Below are positions 42,718 to 52,399 of a stretch of 64,000 nucleotides of DNA, piece after piece. Location: positions 194,258,853-194,322,852 of the forward strand of contig NC_134568.1 in assembly GCF_050947875.1 (NCBI RefSeq). The letters run 5' to 3'. The DNA comes from Dermacentor variabilis (taxonomy: Eukaryota > Arthropoda > Arachnida > Ixodida > Ixodidae). A program made the position numbers and the translations under genes. Below the pieces are notes generated by a model, which ran no database searches, was not told where the DNA came from, and saw nothing but the letters and a program-made list of their open reading frames with translations. How positions within the stretch are numbered: the stretch's first letter is position 1; each line of letters opens with the position of its first letter.

Positions 42718-43300
42718 ATAGACGACGATGCCATCCATATGCTGGTAGCCAGGAACCCTCACACCATCACCCAAGTAATCAAACTGTGCCAAAGTTTTGA
42801 TGAGCTGCGTTAGGAGCACCTTTCCACGTATCGTACCACTATGCAATAGGCGGAAATTTCAACCTTGGGAACCACACGTACTGGCGCTGAATATTACGCC
42901 CTGCTGCCGCAAATTCAGCAGTACATCCGCGAGGAAGGGGCCCGCCAGCTCTCCCTTGTGGCATCTGCACCCGAGACCCCTACCGCATTGGACAACCTAC
43001 TCTATCGTGTCAATCAGACGCAAGTCGCTGAGGCACTGCTATCCCCTGCGGCACCAACACGCGTTACAGTGCCTCTCACTTAAGCTGAAGCTGTTACTCG
43101 CTCATGTGCGCGACCGCCGCCAGCGCTAAGCAGCCCAGTCACCAGCTGCTACTCGCCGCCACGTCCCGTACGCCTGGCTCACGTACCAGCGTACCCACCT
43201 CCCGGACCCTCTCATAACCCATGGCGTACACTGGATAACCGCCCTATCTGCTACGCCTGCGGTCTCGCTGGGCATCATGCGCGCCACTGTCGCCGCCGGG
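42718..43300 (+). pseudogene. Ty3 gag, second part with zinc knuckle
   Basis: The frame continues after the insertion with A-I-H-M-L-V-A-R-N-P and L-C-Q-S-F-D-E-L-R, breaks at a stop near 42810 and shifts more than once. At 43249-43290 an intact CCHC knuckle reads C-Y-A-C-G-L-A-G-H-H-A-R-H-C. It would bind element RNA in nucleocapsids. No open frame joins it to the capsid. Confidence 0.8.
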
Positions 43301-43554
43301 TAAGGTATTTTTGTGACGTCGCGCCAGCTTTGAATACACACCTCAACGACCAGAACGCCATGTAGACGCTGATGCTTCGGACTCTTATTCACGTCATGCC
43401 ACCTTCATCTCACGTCTATTGCCTTCACCTCGCCGCCGCGTTATTTCTCCCATGCTTCGGCGGTCCATTTCTCCGCCGAGGGAAAACTAAGAGCCGCAGT
43501 TCCTGCGGTAAGAACTGCGCTGTCGTCGATATTTTGAAGGCCTCGTACTTTGCC

Positions 43555-44420
43555 CCCTAATGAAATCATAGTGTTTATAGATGGTGGCGTGACCGAAGCT
43601 CTTGTCGACACAGGAGCTGTCGTTTCTGGGATAAGTGAACTGCTGTGCCGGCAAACTGAAAAAAGTGACGATAGCTGTTCCTGACCGGTCATTACGCATG
43701 GCGAGCTTGCAGCACGTTAAGCGTTTGGCTGCTTGCACCACTCGTATTTTGATTGAAGATGTGCCGTATGTCGTCGAATTTGTCGTCATCTAGCGAGCGT
43801 CGCATGGTGTTATTCTATGTTGGGACTGCCTTTCCGAACATCATGCTGTAGTTGACTGCCCTCGTGCACAACTGGCCCTATATTCGTTCAGTACGATAAT
43901 CGCAGACCCTACGTCGGCGTCACCTAAAGTGCTAGTCACTGCCAACGTCGTCATTTCTCCGTTCTCGGCCGCCTTAGTGTCCATCCACTGTGGCTCTATC
44001 ACCGATTCAAGTGCTTTATTACGCCGTCGGAAAATTGTGCCCATCGCCGGAACCTCGTACTTCCGTTTGCTTCCATCCAACTTGCTGATGGTTGCAGTGC
44101 AGTTTATGCGTGCAAACTCTTTCTCTGCCCTTCAACTTTATTACAGCGCAAGCGTCTCGGCCATCTGGACACTTTTCATGCCATTTTACCATCCCAGGCA
44201 TCTTCTGATGTGGCACTACTGCCTCTTGATGCAGTCACTTCTGCCACCGTACCGAACGTGACCAAGACATCTTGTTGCGCAGTATAGATAACGCCCTCAC
44301 TCAAGCCCAGGGCAGCCAAGTCGTTTAACTACTTGAACGTTTTCGTGCGTCTTTTGACCTCGACGAACCTTCCTTAGGGCGCACGTGTGCGGTTGTTCAC
44401 AGTATTGACACTGGTGACCA
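43555..44420 (+). pseudogene. Ty3 aspartic protease remnant and linker to RT
   Basis: I-I-V-F-I-D-G-G, then A-L-V-D-T-G-A-V-V-S near 43600: the retropepsin active site is intact. The flap and second half are broken by frameshifts near 43640-43800 (the expected V-I-L-G-W-D-F-L appears only as G-V-I-L-x-W-D-x-L around 43810). The rest is the degraded linker up to the S-I-D-T-G-D-H block that precedes RT at 44405. Confidence 0.72.
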
Positions 44421-44421
44421 T

Positions 44422-45096
44422 TGTTACGTTTCGCCTACGACGCGCGGTATAGCCGGCGCGGATGCAACGGACGCCGGGGCTTCGTTCAAAGCGGCAGACA
44501 TTTTGGCCCGTTCGGCGCCGCCGCTACGCCTCCCCGCCAAGCGCGTCCAGGCATGTTCCAATGCCACGTGTCTTCGTGTGCGTGTGTGTGTGTGTGTGCA
44601 TGTTGGTGCCCACGCTTGTCGAAGCGCGGCAGCCGGGGAGAGGAGCTCCCCCAACTGTGAAGCGAGGAGGTCTGACCGGCGCCGGCCCGGCGGATGCGTC
44701 ACCTACTCGTCCCAACGTGCCCGAGCGGCGCCGGCCCGGCGGATGCGCCACCTACTCATCCCAACGTGCCCGAGCGGCGAAGTCACGTGCGCGTCTATAG
44801 AGGCGTTCCTTCTTGCCCTCAACTGCGAGAGTATAAAAGCAGCCGCCCCCGGACGCCAAGGGAGAGGCTCCGATTTCTTCTGTTGAGTAACGTGCTCTCC
44901 CGTCTCTCCACTTCGGTCGACCTGACCGCCCGCTCTTTTGCTATGTTAGAATAAACAAGTTGTTCTGTTAGCAGTCGACTCATGCTTTGCCAGGACCTTC
45001 GGATGCTTCCAGTTGTGCCCCAGGCCGCCAGGCCAACGCTACCCTTGGGGCTTGCGACCCAGGTGCAACAACGGGTGTCAGCGCCGAGGTCCCAAC
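44422..45096 (+). repeat. Solo LTR with 5-bp target duplication
   Basis: 675 bp, ends TGTTACG and CCCAACA, flanked by ACCAT on both sides (44417-44421 and 45097-45101). It has a (GT)n patch at 44575-44600, a 49-bp tandem duplication (44678-44775), a TATA box (TATAAAA, 44832-44838) and an AATAAA signal (44950-44955). No internal coding region remains, so it arose by LTR-LTR recombination. It sits in the pol of the host Ty3 element just upstream of RT; frame sense continues at 45101. Confidence 0.93.
44832..44838 (+). promoter_or_regulatory. TATA box of the solo LTR
   Basis: GTATAAAAGC, about 112 bp upstream of the AATAAA signal, is a normal spacing for U3 to R in an LTR. It may still be able to start transcripts. 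Confidence 0.6.
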
Positions 45097-45101
45097 ACCA
45101 T

Positions 45102-46220
45102 GCTTCACTGAGCCAGCATCCCTACCGCTTATCACCGACCGAACGCCCCGTTATTCGCGGCCACGTCGTTGATATGCTGAAACATGGCGTGATTCAAGAC
45201 TCCCACAGTCCCTCGGCTTCTCCAGTCGTGTTGGTGCGTAAAAAGGATGGTTCGATCTGGTTTTACGTCGATTACCGCCGGCTAAACAAGATTACACGCG
45301 AGAATGTCTATCCGCCACCGCGTATTGTTGCGTGTTCCAGGGTAGTGTATCGTACTGCTGCCGAGTAGTAGCGACGCCTGCCTATCGAAGCTCGACCGAC
45401 GTTACTATTGGGTAGCGTGGCGTTGTCGGCGGGCTGCAGGCATCCGGTAGACCATGGCGACCGGGCAAGGACGAGACGATTTCTAGTGCGAAACTTGGAC
45501 GGTTTATTCAAAGGTTCGTGAAAAAGATTAGAAGAGAATGAAGTGGGGCTTCCGCCAGACCGGAAGACACTCGAAATGGTCATGGCGAATTAGGAAGTCA
45601 CGCTTCATTACGACGAAGAATGTCGGGTGAGAGAAATTTCTTTCTGCACGTGGTGCGGGACGCCAATCGTAGCAGGAGCAGTCACGCCTCATTTCGACGA
45701 GGCATGGTGAGAGAAGGTCGGGTGAAATCCCTTTCTGCACGTGGTGCCAGGCGCCAACCGTAACACTATTGACGACGCCCTGGATTGCCTTCAAGGAGCC
45801 GAATACTTCTCGTTGCTGGATCTGCGTTCCGGCTACTGGCAAGTGCCCATGGCTGAATCCGACCACCCAAAACGGCTTTTGTCACCCCTGATGGTTTATA
45901 TGAATTTAATGTGATGCCTTTCGTTCTTTGCAAGGCGCCTCAACTTTCGAGAGGATGATGGACCCTATTCTCAGACGATTCAAATGGCAGACCTGTATGT
46001 GCTACTTAGACGATATAATAGTATTTTCTGCAGAATTTCCCTCTCACATCGCTCACCTTGAACAAGTTTTCGAATGTCTGACAGTCCCACAATTACAGCT
46101 AAACTGAAAAAAATGTCGTTTTGGCTCCCGTAAACTTACGAACTTAGGCCACGTAGTGTCGAAAGAAGGCATCTTACCGGATCCTGCGAAGCTTCGTGTG
46201 TTTACCGGCAGCATTGACCT
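45102..46220 (+). pseudogene. Ty3 reverse transcriptase, split by an inverted solo LTR
   Basis: 45102-45325 encodes the RT start (Q-H-P-Y-R-L-S-P-T-E-R; M-L-K-H-G-V-I-Q; V-D-Y-R-R-L-N-K). The frame is cut at P-R-I and resumes at 45770 with D-D-A-L-D-C-L-Q-G-A-E-Y-F. It then reads L-R-S-G-Y-W-Q and, after frameshifts, C-Y-L-D-D-I-I-V-F near 46003 (catalytic box intact) and L-G-H-V-V-S-K-E-G. After L-R-V-F-T at 46203 the connection with F-V-G-L-C-x-Y-F is missing, so there is a deletion before W-N-P-E-C-D-E. Confidence 0.87.
45326..45765 (-). repeat. Solo LTR in inverted orientation within RT
   Basis: 440 bp. On the minus strand the ends are TGTTACGG and CACGCAACA. Flanks are GTAT (45322-45325) and CTAT (45766-45769), a probable 4-bp duplication with one change. 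The first 200 bp of the plus-strand sequence are closely similar to 61332-61550, the LTR of the minus-strand Ty3 element at the window end, but the other end differs, so it is a related LTR subfamily. CTTTCTGCACGTGGTGC occurs twice (45640 and 45731). Confidence 0.88.
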
Positions 46221-46880
46221 CTCGACTTGGAATCCCGAGTGTGATGAGTCCTTTACAACGCTTAGCTGACTCTTCACATCCCCTTCAATAATGCGTGACC
46301 TTGGTCCTCCCCCACCTACTGAAATGCACACGAGCCCTACTGGTATCTGACTTGTAACCGCATTCGCCAAACGCAAGCATCGCTTTGGCGACTATGTTGT
46401 GGCATATGCCAACCGTACACCAATAAAGGCAGAGCAAATTACTCCGTAGCGGAAACGGAATGCTTGGCCATTGTTTGGGCAATCGCTGAATTTCGTACTT
46501 CCTTTTAAGGTCGTCATTTTGACGTTGTCACCGACCACCATGCCCTCTGTTGGTTATCGTCGTTGAAAGATCCCACTGGACGCCTCGCTCTCTGGGCTTT
46601 ACGCCTTCAAGAGTATGATATTTGTGTCAGTTATCGCTCGGGACGAAAACACTCGGACGCTGACGCCCTCTCCCGTTCGCCACTGCCTTTTGAACCTGTC
46701 TGCTCAACAACTTTCACCTGCGATTCGTCATCACTTACCATCACCGACATGCAGGCGAAACAGCGCAAAGACGCCTGGATTACTTCGCTTCTTTACCATA
46801 TATCTCGATCTTCGGCTGACTCGCCCTCACGCACCCTCCGTCGTCAAGCTGCACACTTTGCGGTTCGCGAAGGCTAGTTG
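46221..46880 (+). pseudogene. Ty3 RNase H remnant
   Basis: Fragments in several frames: N-Y-S-V-A-E-T-E-C-L-A-I-V-W near 46440, [13 protein letters not shown] near 46520 and, from 46563, [12 protein letters not shown] and H-S-D-A-D-A-L-S-R. The first catalytic Asp region (T-D-A-S) is missing or reads P-T-G-I near 46340. The following 60 residues are the tether to integrase, ending at a TAG at 46875. Confidence 0.82.
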
Positions 46881-47098
46881 TACCATCGCAATTACTTAAC
46901 CGACGGCCGCCGGTGGCTCCTTGTTATTCCTCGACATCTGCGCTCGGACATTTGTAGTGCTTTCCACGATGACCCACAATGCGGGGCGCTGGCACATTCA
47001 AAACGTACTCGGGTCTTCGCCTGCGGCACTACTGGCGCGGCATGTACCGCTACGTTCGCCAATATGTTCGGTCATCCCCTACGTGTCAGCGCCGCAAG
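46878..47098 (+). pseudogene. Ty3 integrase, zinc-finger part before the hAT insertion
   Basis: After a stop at 46875, the HHCC module follows: [15 protein letters not shown], then in another frame [20 protein letters not shown] and [11 protein letters not shown]. The frame is cut by the insertion at 47106 and continues at 50563 with Y-S-T-A-S-P-L-Q-P-L. Confidence 0.85.
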
Positions 47099-47711
47099 AC
47101 ACCTCCCAGAGGCGTAGCCAGAAATTTTGTTCGGGGGACGGGGGGGGGGGGGGGGCTTACTTTGCATCTTGGTTTCCTCGTTATGGAATTTGTCGAGGGA
47201 TAAAATACATGAATAATAACCGCATTGCCATTGCCAAAGATGCTGCAAAGGAATTCGTACGATACGCACTGTGAAGACAAGTAAAATATGTACTTTTTCA
47301 TGAAAGAATGCACTCGTATGTCCCAAAAATTGTACACGAAATAACTGATAACAACACTTCCATGCTTTTTGTCTAGTTAACAAGTAAAGAAAATATCATA
47401 CGAATTTTACAACTATATCAGTTCGAAACCAGCAAAGCAGTGCATGCTGCTGATATGAAAAATGCAACGACCCTGAAATGAAGAAGTTGAGGGCAAATAG
47501 TTTAATGAAACTTTGTCATTCAAAAGCCTTGTTTACATTTTTGTCCAAATTCAATGGCCAGGGAAAAATCTCAATGACGCTGCTCTTTGTTCCAATGTAT
47601 TGCGCAGGAGCAGCTGTCACCAGTCGTGTATTTTTAGTAATTGCACCGAAATTATGGACGCAACAGAGAGCACAAATAAAAAGGTTGCAAAATAAAAAGC
47701 TGCAAAATATA

Positions 47712-49121
47712 CGAGAGCGAGTCAAATGAAAGTGAGCCAAGGCAAATATATGACAAACAGCCTACTTTATGTAAAAGTAGTCTTCCTTACCATTTAGACA
47801 TTGTCCCACTGACTAACGAGTCGCGTGATTCCCGTCTCATAGAACTTCTTGAGTTGCTGCTTCAAAAGTCTATAACTGACTCTTTCACGTCATCGTCCGA
47901 CACGAAATTAGTTCCCTTGAGCTGCTTTTTCAATTGCCCCAAAATGTTTAAGTCGCAAGGCGGCAGGTCTATGGCGGAAGTTGCAGCGTTTACCACTTGA
48001 ACTTTGCCAGTTTTGTGTTAACCACGTCAGCGACTTGGCGACGGGCATTGTCGTGGAGCAAGATGACGCCATACGTCGCATTTCCATGTTGTTTGTTTTT
48101 GATTGCGACACACAGTCGATCCGGCGTTTCACAATATCGGAAACGATTGATAGTCTCTCCAGCTTTAGTAAATTCGATCAGCAATGGCTCCTGACGATCG
48201 AAAATGAAAATGTCAACAACACCTTTCCGGCGGAAACGACAGCCTTTCCTTTCGTTGGAGTGGTGAACTCGAATGTTTCCGCTATAAGCTTCGCCGTCGT
48301 GTTTCAGGCTCGTAGTAGTGGCACCACGATTCGTCTCGGGTCACAACTGCAGACAAGAAGTCGTCACCTTCATTGCGATACCGGATCAGATGAGTCAAGG
48401 CAGCGCCGAACCTCTCTTCTGGCGGTGGTTCAAAATCTTGGGCTTCCATTACGCACACACGAGCCGATAACTGACATGTTCATGACTTATGGTGTGAACC
48501 GGACCGGTGGCTCATGTTCGCACGCTCTGCCAGTTAACTGCCTCCAGGACGTTCGTTAATAAAATGGAGGCAGCCTTACCCTTCCTCTTTTGCAATAACA
48601 CCCCTCCCCTTTCCACCGCAGCCTCTTCGGCGCATTTTAATGTGGAATAAACTTGGTTTCATTCATGCATCGATGCTTATCCTCCATTCTTGTATAATCA
48701 GCTCATCAACCTTTGCAATTGTGTTCGGAGTGATCGCACGGTGGCTTTGGCGCGGTCTTGTATCGTATTTGCAACTTTCACGTCGTTCTTAGGACCATTG
48801 GCTCCAATGCTTCACAGTGGCCAATGAAATACAATGTTCAACGTACACGGCAGCCATACGGCGACTAATTTCCTTTTCGGAAACAAGTTTAGCTATCAGA
48901 AACCTCAGAACACCATGCTATTCAACTTTTGGAGCGTCCGTTATGTCTCACAACAATGTTCAACTCGGTGTATGAGAGCATTAAAGGACATTTATCCTCA
49001 CACATGTGTGTCCCTTTTCTAAATGAGAGGTGCCTGTGTGCTACGTGCATGCCTCGCAGATAATGAACCGAACCATTATTGCGGGGGATGCGTTGGCTCA
49101 CTTTCATTTCACTCGCCCTCG
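47712..49121 (-). mobile_element. mariner element nested in the hAT-like element
   Basis: Inverted termini start CGAGAGCGAGTCAAATGAAA (left) and CGAGGGCGAGTGAAATGAAA (right, complemented) and extend through AGTGAGCCAA, about 29 bp. TA flanks both (47710-47711 and 49122-49123). The length, 1410 bp, is normal for mariner, and a mariner transposase remnant lies inside on the minus strand. The termini differ at a few positions and the gene is broken, so it is an inactive copy. Confidence 0.93.
47770..48980 (-). pseudogene. mariner transposase, broken
   Basis: The DD34D transposase normally cuts and pastes the element. Recognisable pieces on the minus strand: G-D-D-F-L-S-A-V-V-T-R-D-E-S-W near 48370 (first Asp in T-R-D-E), G-E-T-I-N-R-F-R-Y-C and V-I-L-L-H-D-N-A-R-R-Q-V-A-D near 48060 (second Asp; the family P of D-N-A-R-P-H is Arg), V-V-N-T-K-L-A-K-F-K-W, and C-D-L-N-I-L-G near 47950 (third Asp). 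Stops and frameshifts between blocks (for example after F-K-W) prevent a product. The N-terminal HTH part (48980-48500) is only poorly readable. The plus-strand 192-codon frame here is antisense shadow. Confidence 0.88.
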
Positions 49122-50554
49122 TACATTACAAAGGCGGAGATACAATGAAATACACGAACGCGAAGATACACCTCGCTAATGGGCAAAAAACTTTCACTCA
49201 AAGTGCACGTATACAAAAAAACCTCGCAATAAGATATTTAAATATAGGTAAAAGTCTCCAATACATCTACGTATCTAAGAAAAAGTCACTGTGTATAATG
49301 CGTCAAACAAGGCAAATAAACATGTTGCGCGACCATAGATTCACAGATCACCAGAAACCGAAGGCTCGCCCCCCCCCCTCCCTCCACAATCTACTCCCCC
49401 TGACGTATTCCGCGGGATGGAAGGCGGCGCGCATCCTTCCCGCTTTTCTCCCTTGTGCACACAAGACTGAGCCACCATCGTCGGCTCAACATACGCATAC
49501 TGTTGAGTATCCTACACCGGTGAGACAAAATTTTCCGGAGAGGTTGCACTCAAGCGAAAGCGCTGTAATCTGTTGAGTCCTCGCAGTGATGGCGGCGAGC
49601 GACAACACATTTGTTCCTTTTTTTTCGTCTGGTAGCTGCAAAGCGTCGAAAACTCTGCCAGGCGAAAATCCACTTGACCAGAGAAAAACGAACGCGCACC
49701 AAAGTGGGTGCAAGGTGAACGGGGCAACACGGGAAAAACGCATACGCTCTGGCTGGCTTGGCAGCCTGCGGGTATCGAGAACAAGGAAATTGAAGAGGCT
49801 CAATGCGTCCTCGCGAATAAAGTCAGAGTACAAGAAAAGAGAGAAGACCATAGTTACCTTTGCTGGCATGGATGTCTTGCCGTAGATGCTTTGGCGCAGG
49901 TGAAAAAAATGTTGATATTCTTTTCTCTGACACGACGGCACAAATGAACTACCACAAAAGCTTCGTCTCATTGGACATCGCTGCGTGCTTTGTCATCTTG
50001 TCTGATAGTGTGTTCATTTGGCTTGTCTCATCGTATGGTCCGATGTACGACTTTAGAAAACCGAATGCACCTCCGGCGTGAAATGTTTATAACAACATTA
50101 AACCCGCAAAATTGAGAAATAGAAAATCTAAAGCACGACTTTGGAAATATCAGTGCACCTTTCGCGTCAAAAGTTTACGAGAACTTTATACCCATAAAGT
50201 TGCAGAATTGAAATCCACGCGCTCCATAGATTCCGCGGCCTCCGCCAGATGCCGCGACGAGCCCGCTCGCCATCAAAACGCCCTTGAAACTTTGTGCTTG
50301 GATGGCGCTCCTTGCGTTATGTCACTCCAGGTGCATGGGCGTTGCCACGAAATTCAGCCCGAGTTCGCAATGTTCGCGCTTAAATGTCTGTCTTTTCGAG
50401 CGTGAAAAATACCCCCCCCCCCGCCATTCTAGACAAAATCCAGAATGATTTCCGGCGCCGAGGGTTATTTAGGTCGGCGGTGCATGACAGCATGAAAAAA
50501 TTTCGGGGGGGGGCTTAAGCCCCATAAGCCCCCCCCCCCCTGGCTACGCCCCTG
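49122..50554. other. Internal sequence of the hAT-like element
   Basis: About 1.4 kb without a recognisable domain. Pyrimidine-rich at 49370-49400, a T-run at 49619-49626 and the right terminal region 50400-50554 with C/G runs. Short frames on both strands lack support. Probably decayed or non-coding transposon body. Confidence 0.5.
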
Positions 50555-50562
50555 ACACCTCC

Positions 50563-51394
50563 TTACAGCACCGCCAGTCCTCTGCAACCATTGCCTTGCC
50601 CTGCCTGACCGTTCGACTGTGTTGGAGTGGATCTTTTCAGTCCCCTCCCGAACACTCCTGACGGCAACGGGTGGGTAATTGTCACCGTTGACCACTTCAC
50701 ACGGTGTGCTGAAACATCTGCGCGGCCAACCGCCACAGCGAAAGACGTTGCTTACTCAAGTGTCATTGACGCCCACTTAAAGGAATGTAAGATTCTACAC
50801 CGCACCCCCTCAGCCTACCATCCTCACACTAACGGCATGACAGAATGTTTCAATCGTACCCTTACCGACATGCCGGCGATGCACGTGTCCAACGATCATA
50901 CGAATTGTAACCGGGTACTTCCATTCATAACCTCCGCTTATAACTCTGCTGCCCAAGCTTCCACTGATTTCTCACATTTCTTTCTTCTCTGTGGACGTAC
51001 ACCATCATACTCCAAGACACAATTCTGCCATACCGACCTGACGTTTCTGAAGCGAAACCGGTTTCTGAAGCGGCTGCTTCGTTGGTTGGCGCGTTCGTTT
51101 ACCACGCAATACCAGTGTCGTCAAAAATCTCGTCATGACGCCTTTGCATCTCCTGTCCACTATTCCTCCGGAACGCTTATTTGGCTATGGGTTCCATCCA
51201 CCACTCTCGGCCTTTCTACCAAGCTCTTGTCCAACTACCACGGTCCTTACAGAGTCCTACAGCAAACGTCGCCCGTGAACTATGTCATCGAGCCGGTCAA
51301 GCGAGCCCGCGACAGTCGTTTCCGAGAGCGCGAAACAGTTCATGCCGCACGCTTTAAACTGTGCTACGATCCGCCTGTGTTTCCTTCTGCCTAG
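50563..51394 (+). pseudogene. Ty3 integrase, core and C-terminal part with internal deletion
   Basis: After the hAT insertion: V-D-L-F-S-P-L-P (first Asp of DDE), V-I-V-T-V-D-H-F-T-R, then D-V-A-Y directly joined to D-A-H-L-K-E-C, with no D-R-G-x-x-F segment. About 20-40 residues including the second catalytic Asp are deleted near 50757. S-A-Y-H-P-H-T-N-G-M-T-E-C-F-N-R (Glu) and the C-terminal Y-H-G-P-Y-R-V-L (GPY module) are preserved. The frame is open from 50627 to the stop at 51394, 33 bp before the 3' LTR. Confidence 0.88.
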
Positions 51395-51426
51395 GTCGCC
51401 AGGTTGGCTCCTTTCTACCCAGGGAG

Positions 51427-51587
51427 TGTTGTATCGGAGCGCTTCGGCGATAGTTCTGTGCCAGCACGAAGAAGTTGACGTTCGCGTGTGTCACGCTCTG
51501 TCGGTTTTTCGGGCTGCGGCTGCCTTGTGTTAGTGGCCTTTTTCCAGACGCCGTGCCCACGTTGCTGAGACGAACACGCCTGTTGCA
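51427..51587 (+). repeat. 3' LTR of the nested Ty3 element
   Basis: 161 bp, TGTTGTATCGGAGC to CCTGTTGCA, similar to 41479-41647 along its length. A short purine-rich AGGGAG precedes it (possible polypurine tract). Confidence 0.88.
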
Positions 51588-51832
51588 ATACTGATGCTGA
51601 AATAGTTAATTTAACAGCAGAGCACATAAAAAGCAACTGTGATGCTAAATGGTTATGGCATTGAAATGGGATGAACAAAAAACAGCATTGTAGCATCTGC
51701 ATCTGCTCGGACGCCAGAGGGCGCTCACTACAAGCTAAGAAAGCATGTCCAAGAATGAGGAAAAAAATAGAAGTGAAAATCTGTATGATAACATGAAAGG
51801 AAGTGCCTTGATATATTTGAAACTCGAGCTGT

Positions 51833-52275
51833 TTGCCTAAGGACAAAAACATACTGCAGAAATATTCGCAATTAGATGAGGCATGTGTACGCTGCAGCAA
51901 AGATCCGGAGACCATTCAGCACACCCTAGTGGAATGCAAAGGGATTCACCCATCGAGGCTAGTACTTAACGTACAACTTCCAGAAGCGCTTGGATTTAAA
52001 GTAGACGGAAGTACCAACCGGTCAGCAGTCGAGATAAGCAAGAGACATTTACAGTATTGGTGGTAAAAGGCAGGGAAGAGACTGATACGACCAAATCCGT
52101 TGCACACATAGGCAACAGTACAAGGTAGATAGAGAACGTTAAAGAGATGTATACAATAATGCTAGAAGGAAAAGTATTGATAGCATATCTGAGTAACTCA
52201 AGCCGGCTGGGCGACGATTTTGCTTCGCCCAGTTTCAAAGGGGATGCCAATAAATCATCGTCATCATCATCACTG
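51833..52275 (+). pseudogene. LINE 3' end with CCHC tail and (TCA)n
   Basis: A 77-codon frame carries C-V-R-C-S-K-D-P-E-T-I-Q-H-T-L-V-E-C, a C-X2-C-X8-H-X4-C zinc knuckle typical of the C-terminus of tick LINE RT proteins. It is followed by P-E-A-L-G-F-K-V-D-G and a stop, then a 3' untranslated part ending GATGCCAATAAATCATCGTC-(ATC)n at 52250-52272. The RT itself is absent (5'-truncated). It is the same style as the LINE at 58740-61118. Confidence 0.75.
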
Positions 52276-52399
52276 AAAGAAGATTTGATTGTGACCGACC
52301 TTATTATATCTCAACAATTATGTGGTTTCAAGCAGGTCAAGCTCTCGCCTCACCAATATCGCCGAACTGCGATTTTAGCTGTTGCCAATTAGTATGCAG

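Larger units (their letters stand above)
47107..50554. mobile_element. hAT-like non-autonomous DNA transposon with 8-bp duplication
   Basis: The insert is flanked by perfect ACACCTCC repeats (47099-47106 and 50555-50562). Its ends are CAGAGGCGTAGCCAG and, complemented, CAGGGGCGTAGCCAG (14 of 15 identical). An 8-bp duplication and CAGRGG termini are typical of the hAT superfamily. Next to each terminus is a long G or C run (47131-47155 and 50529-50540). 3448 bp in all, of which 1410 bp is a nested mariner. I see no hAT transposase, so it is non-autonomous. Excising it restores the integrase frame (R-K-T-P-P to Y-S-T-A-S). Confidence 0.9.
41479..51587 (+). mobile_element. Ty3/gypsy retrotransposon with both LTRs and four nested insertions
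   Basis: Matching LTRs at 41479-41647 and 51427-51587 bound gag, protease, RT, RNase H and integrase in Ty3 order. About 5.1 kb of the 10.1-kb span is foreign: a probable solo LTR (42180-42713), a solo LTR (44422-45096), an inverted solo LTR (45326-45765) and a hAT-like element (47107-50554) containing a mariner. In each case the coding sense resumes on the far side. LTRs differ at many sites and pol contains numerous frameshifts and deletions, so this is an old copy. No clear 5-bp duplication is visible at its outer ends. Confidence 0.9.

Noticed and set aside
44424..44886. Frames with Cys-Val repeats inside the solo LTR
   Set aside because: They come from the (GT)n patch and GC-rich U3 DNA; the segment is a non-coding LTR by its ends and duplication.
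47981..48559. 192-codon plus-strand frame in the mariner
   Set aside because: It is antisense to recognisable transposase blocks on the minus strand.
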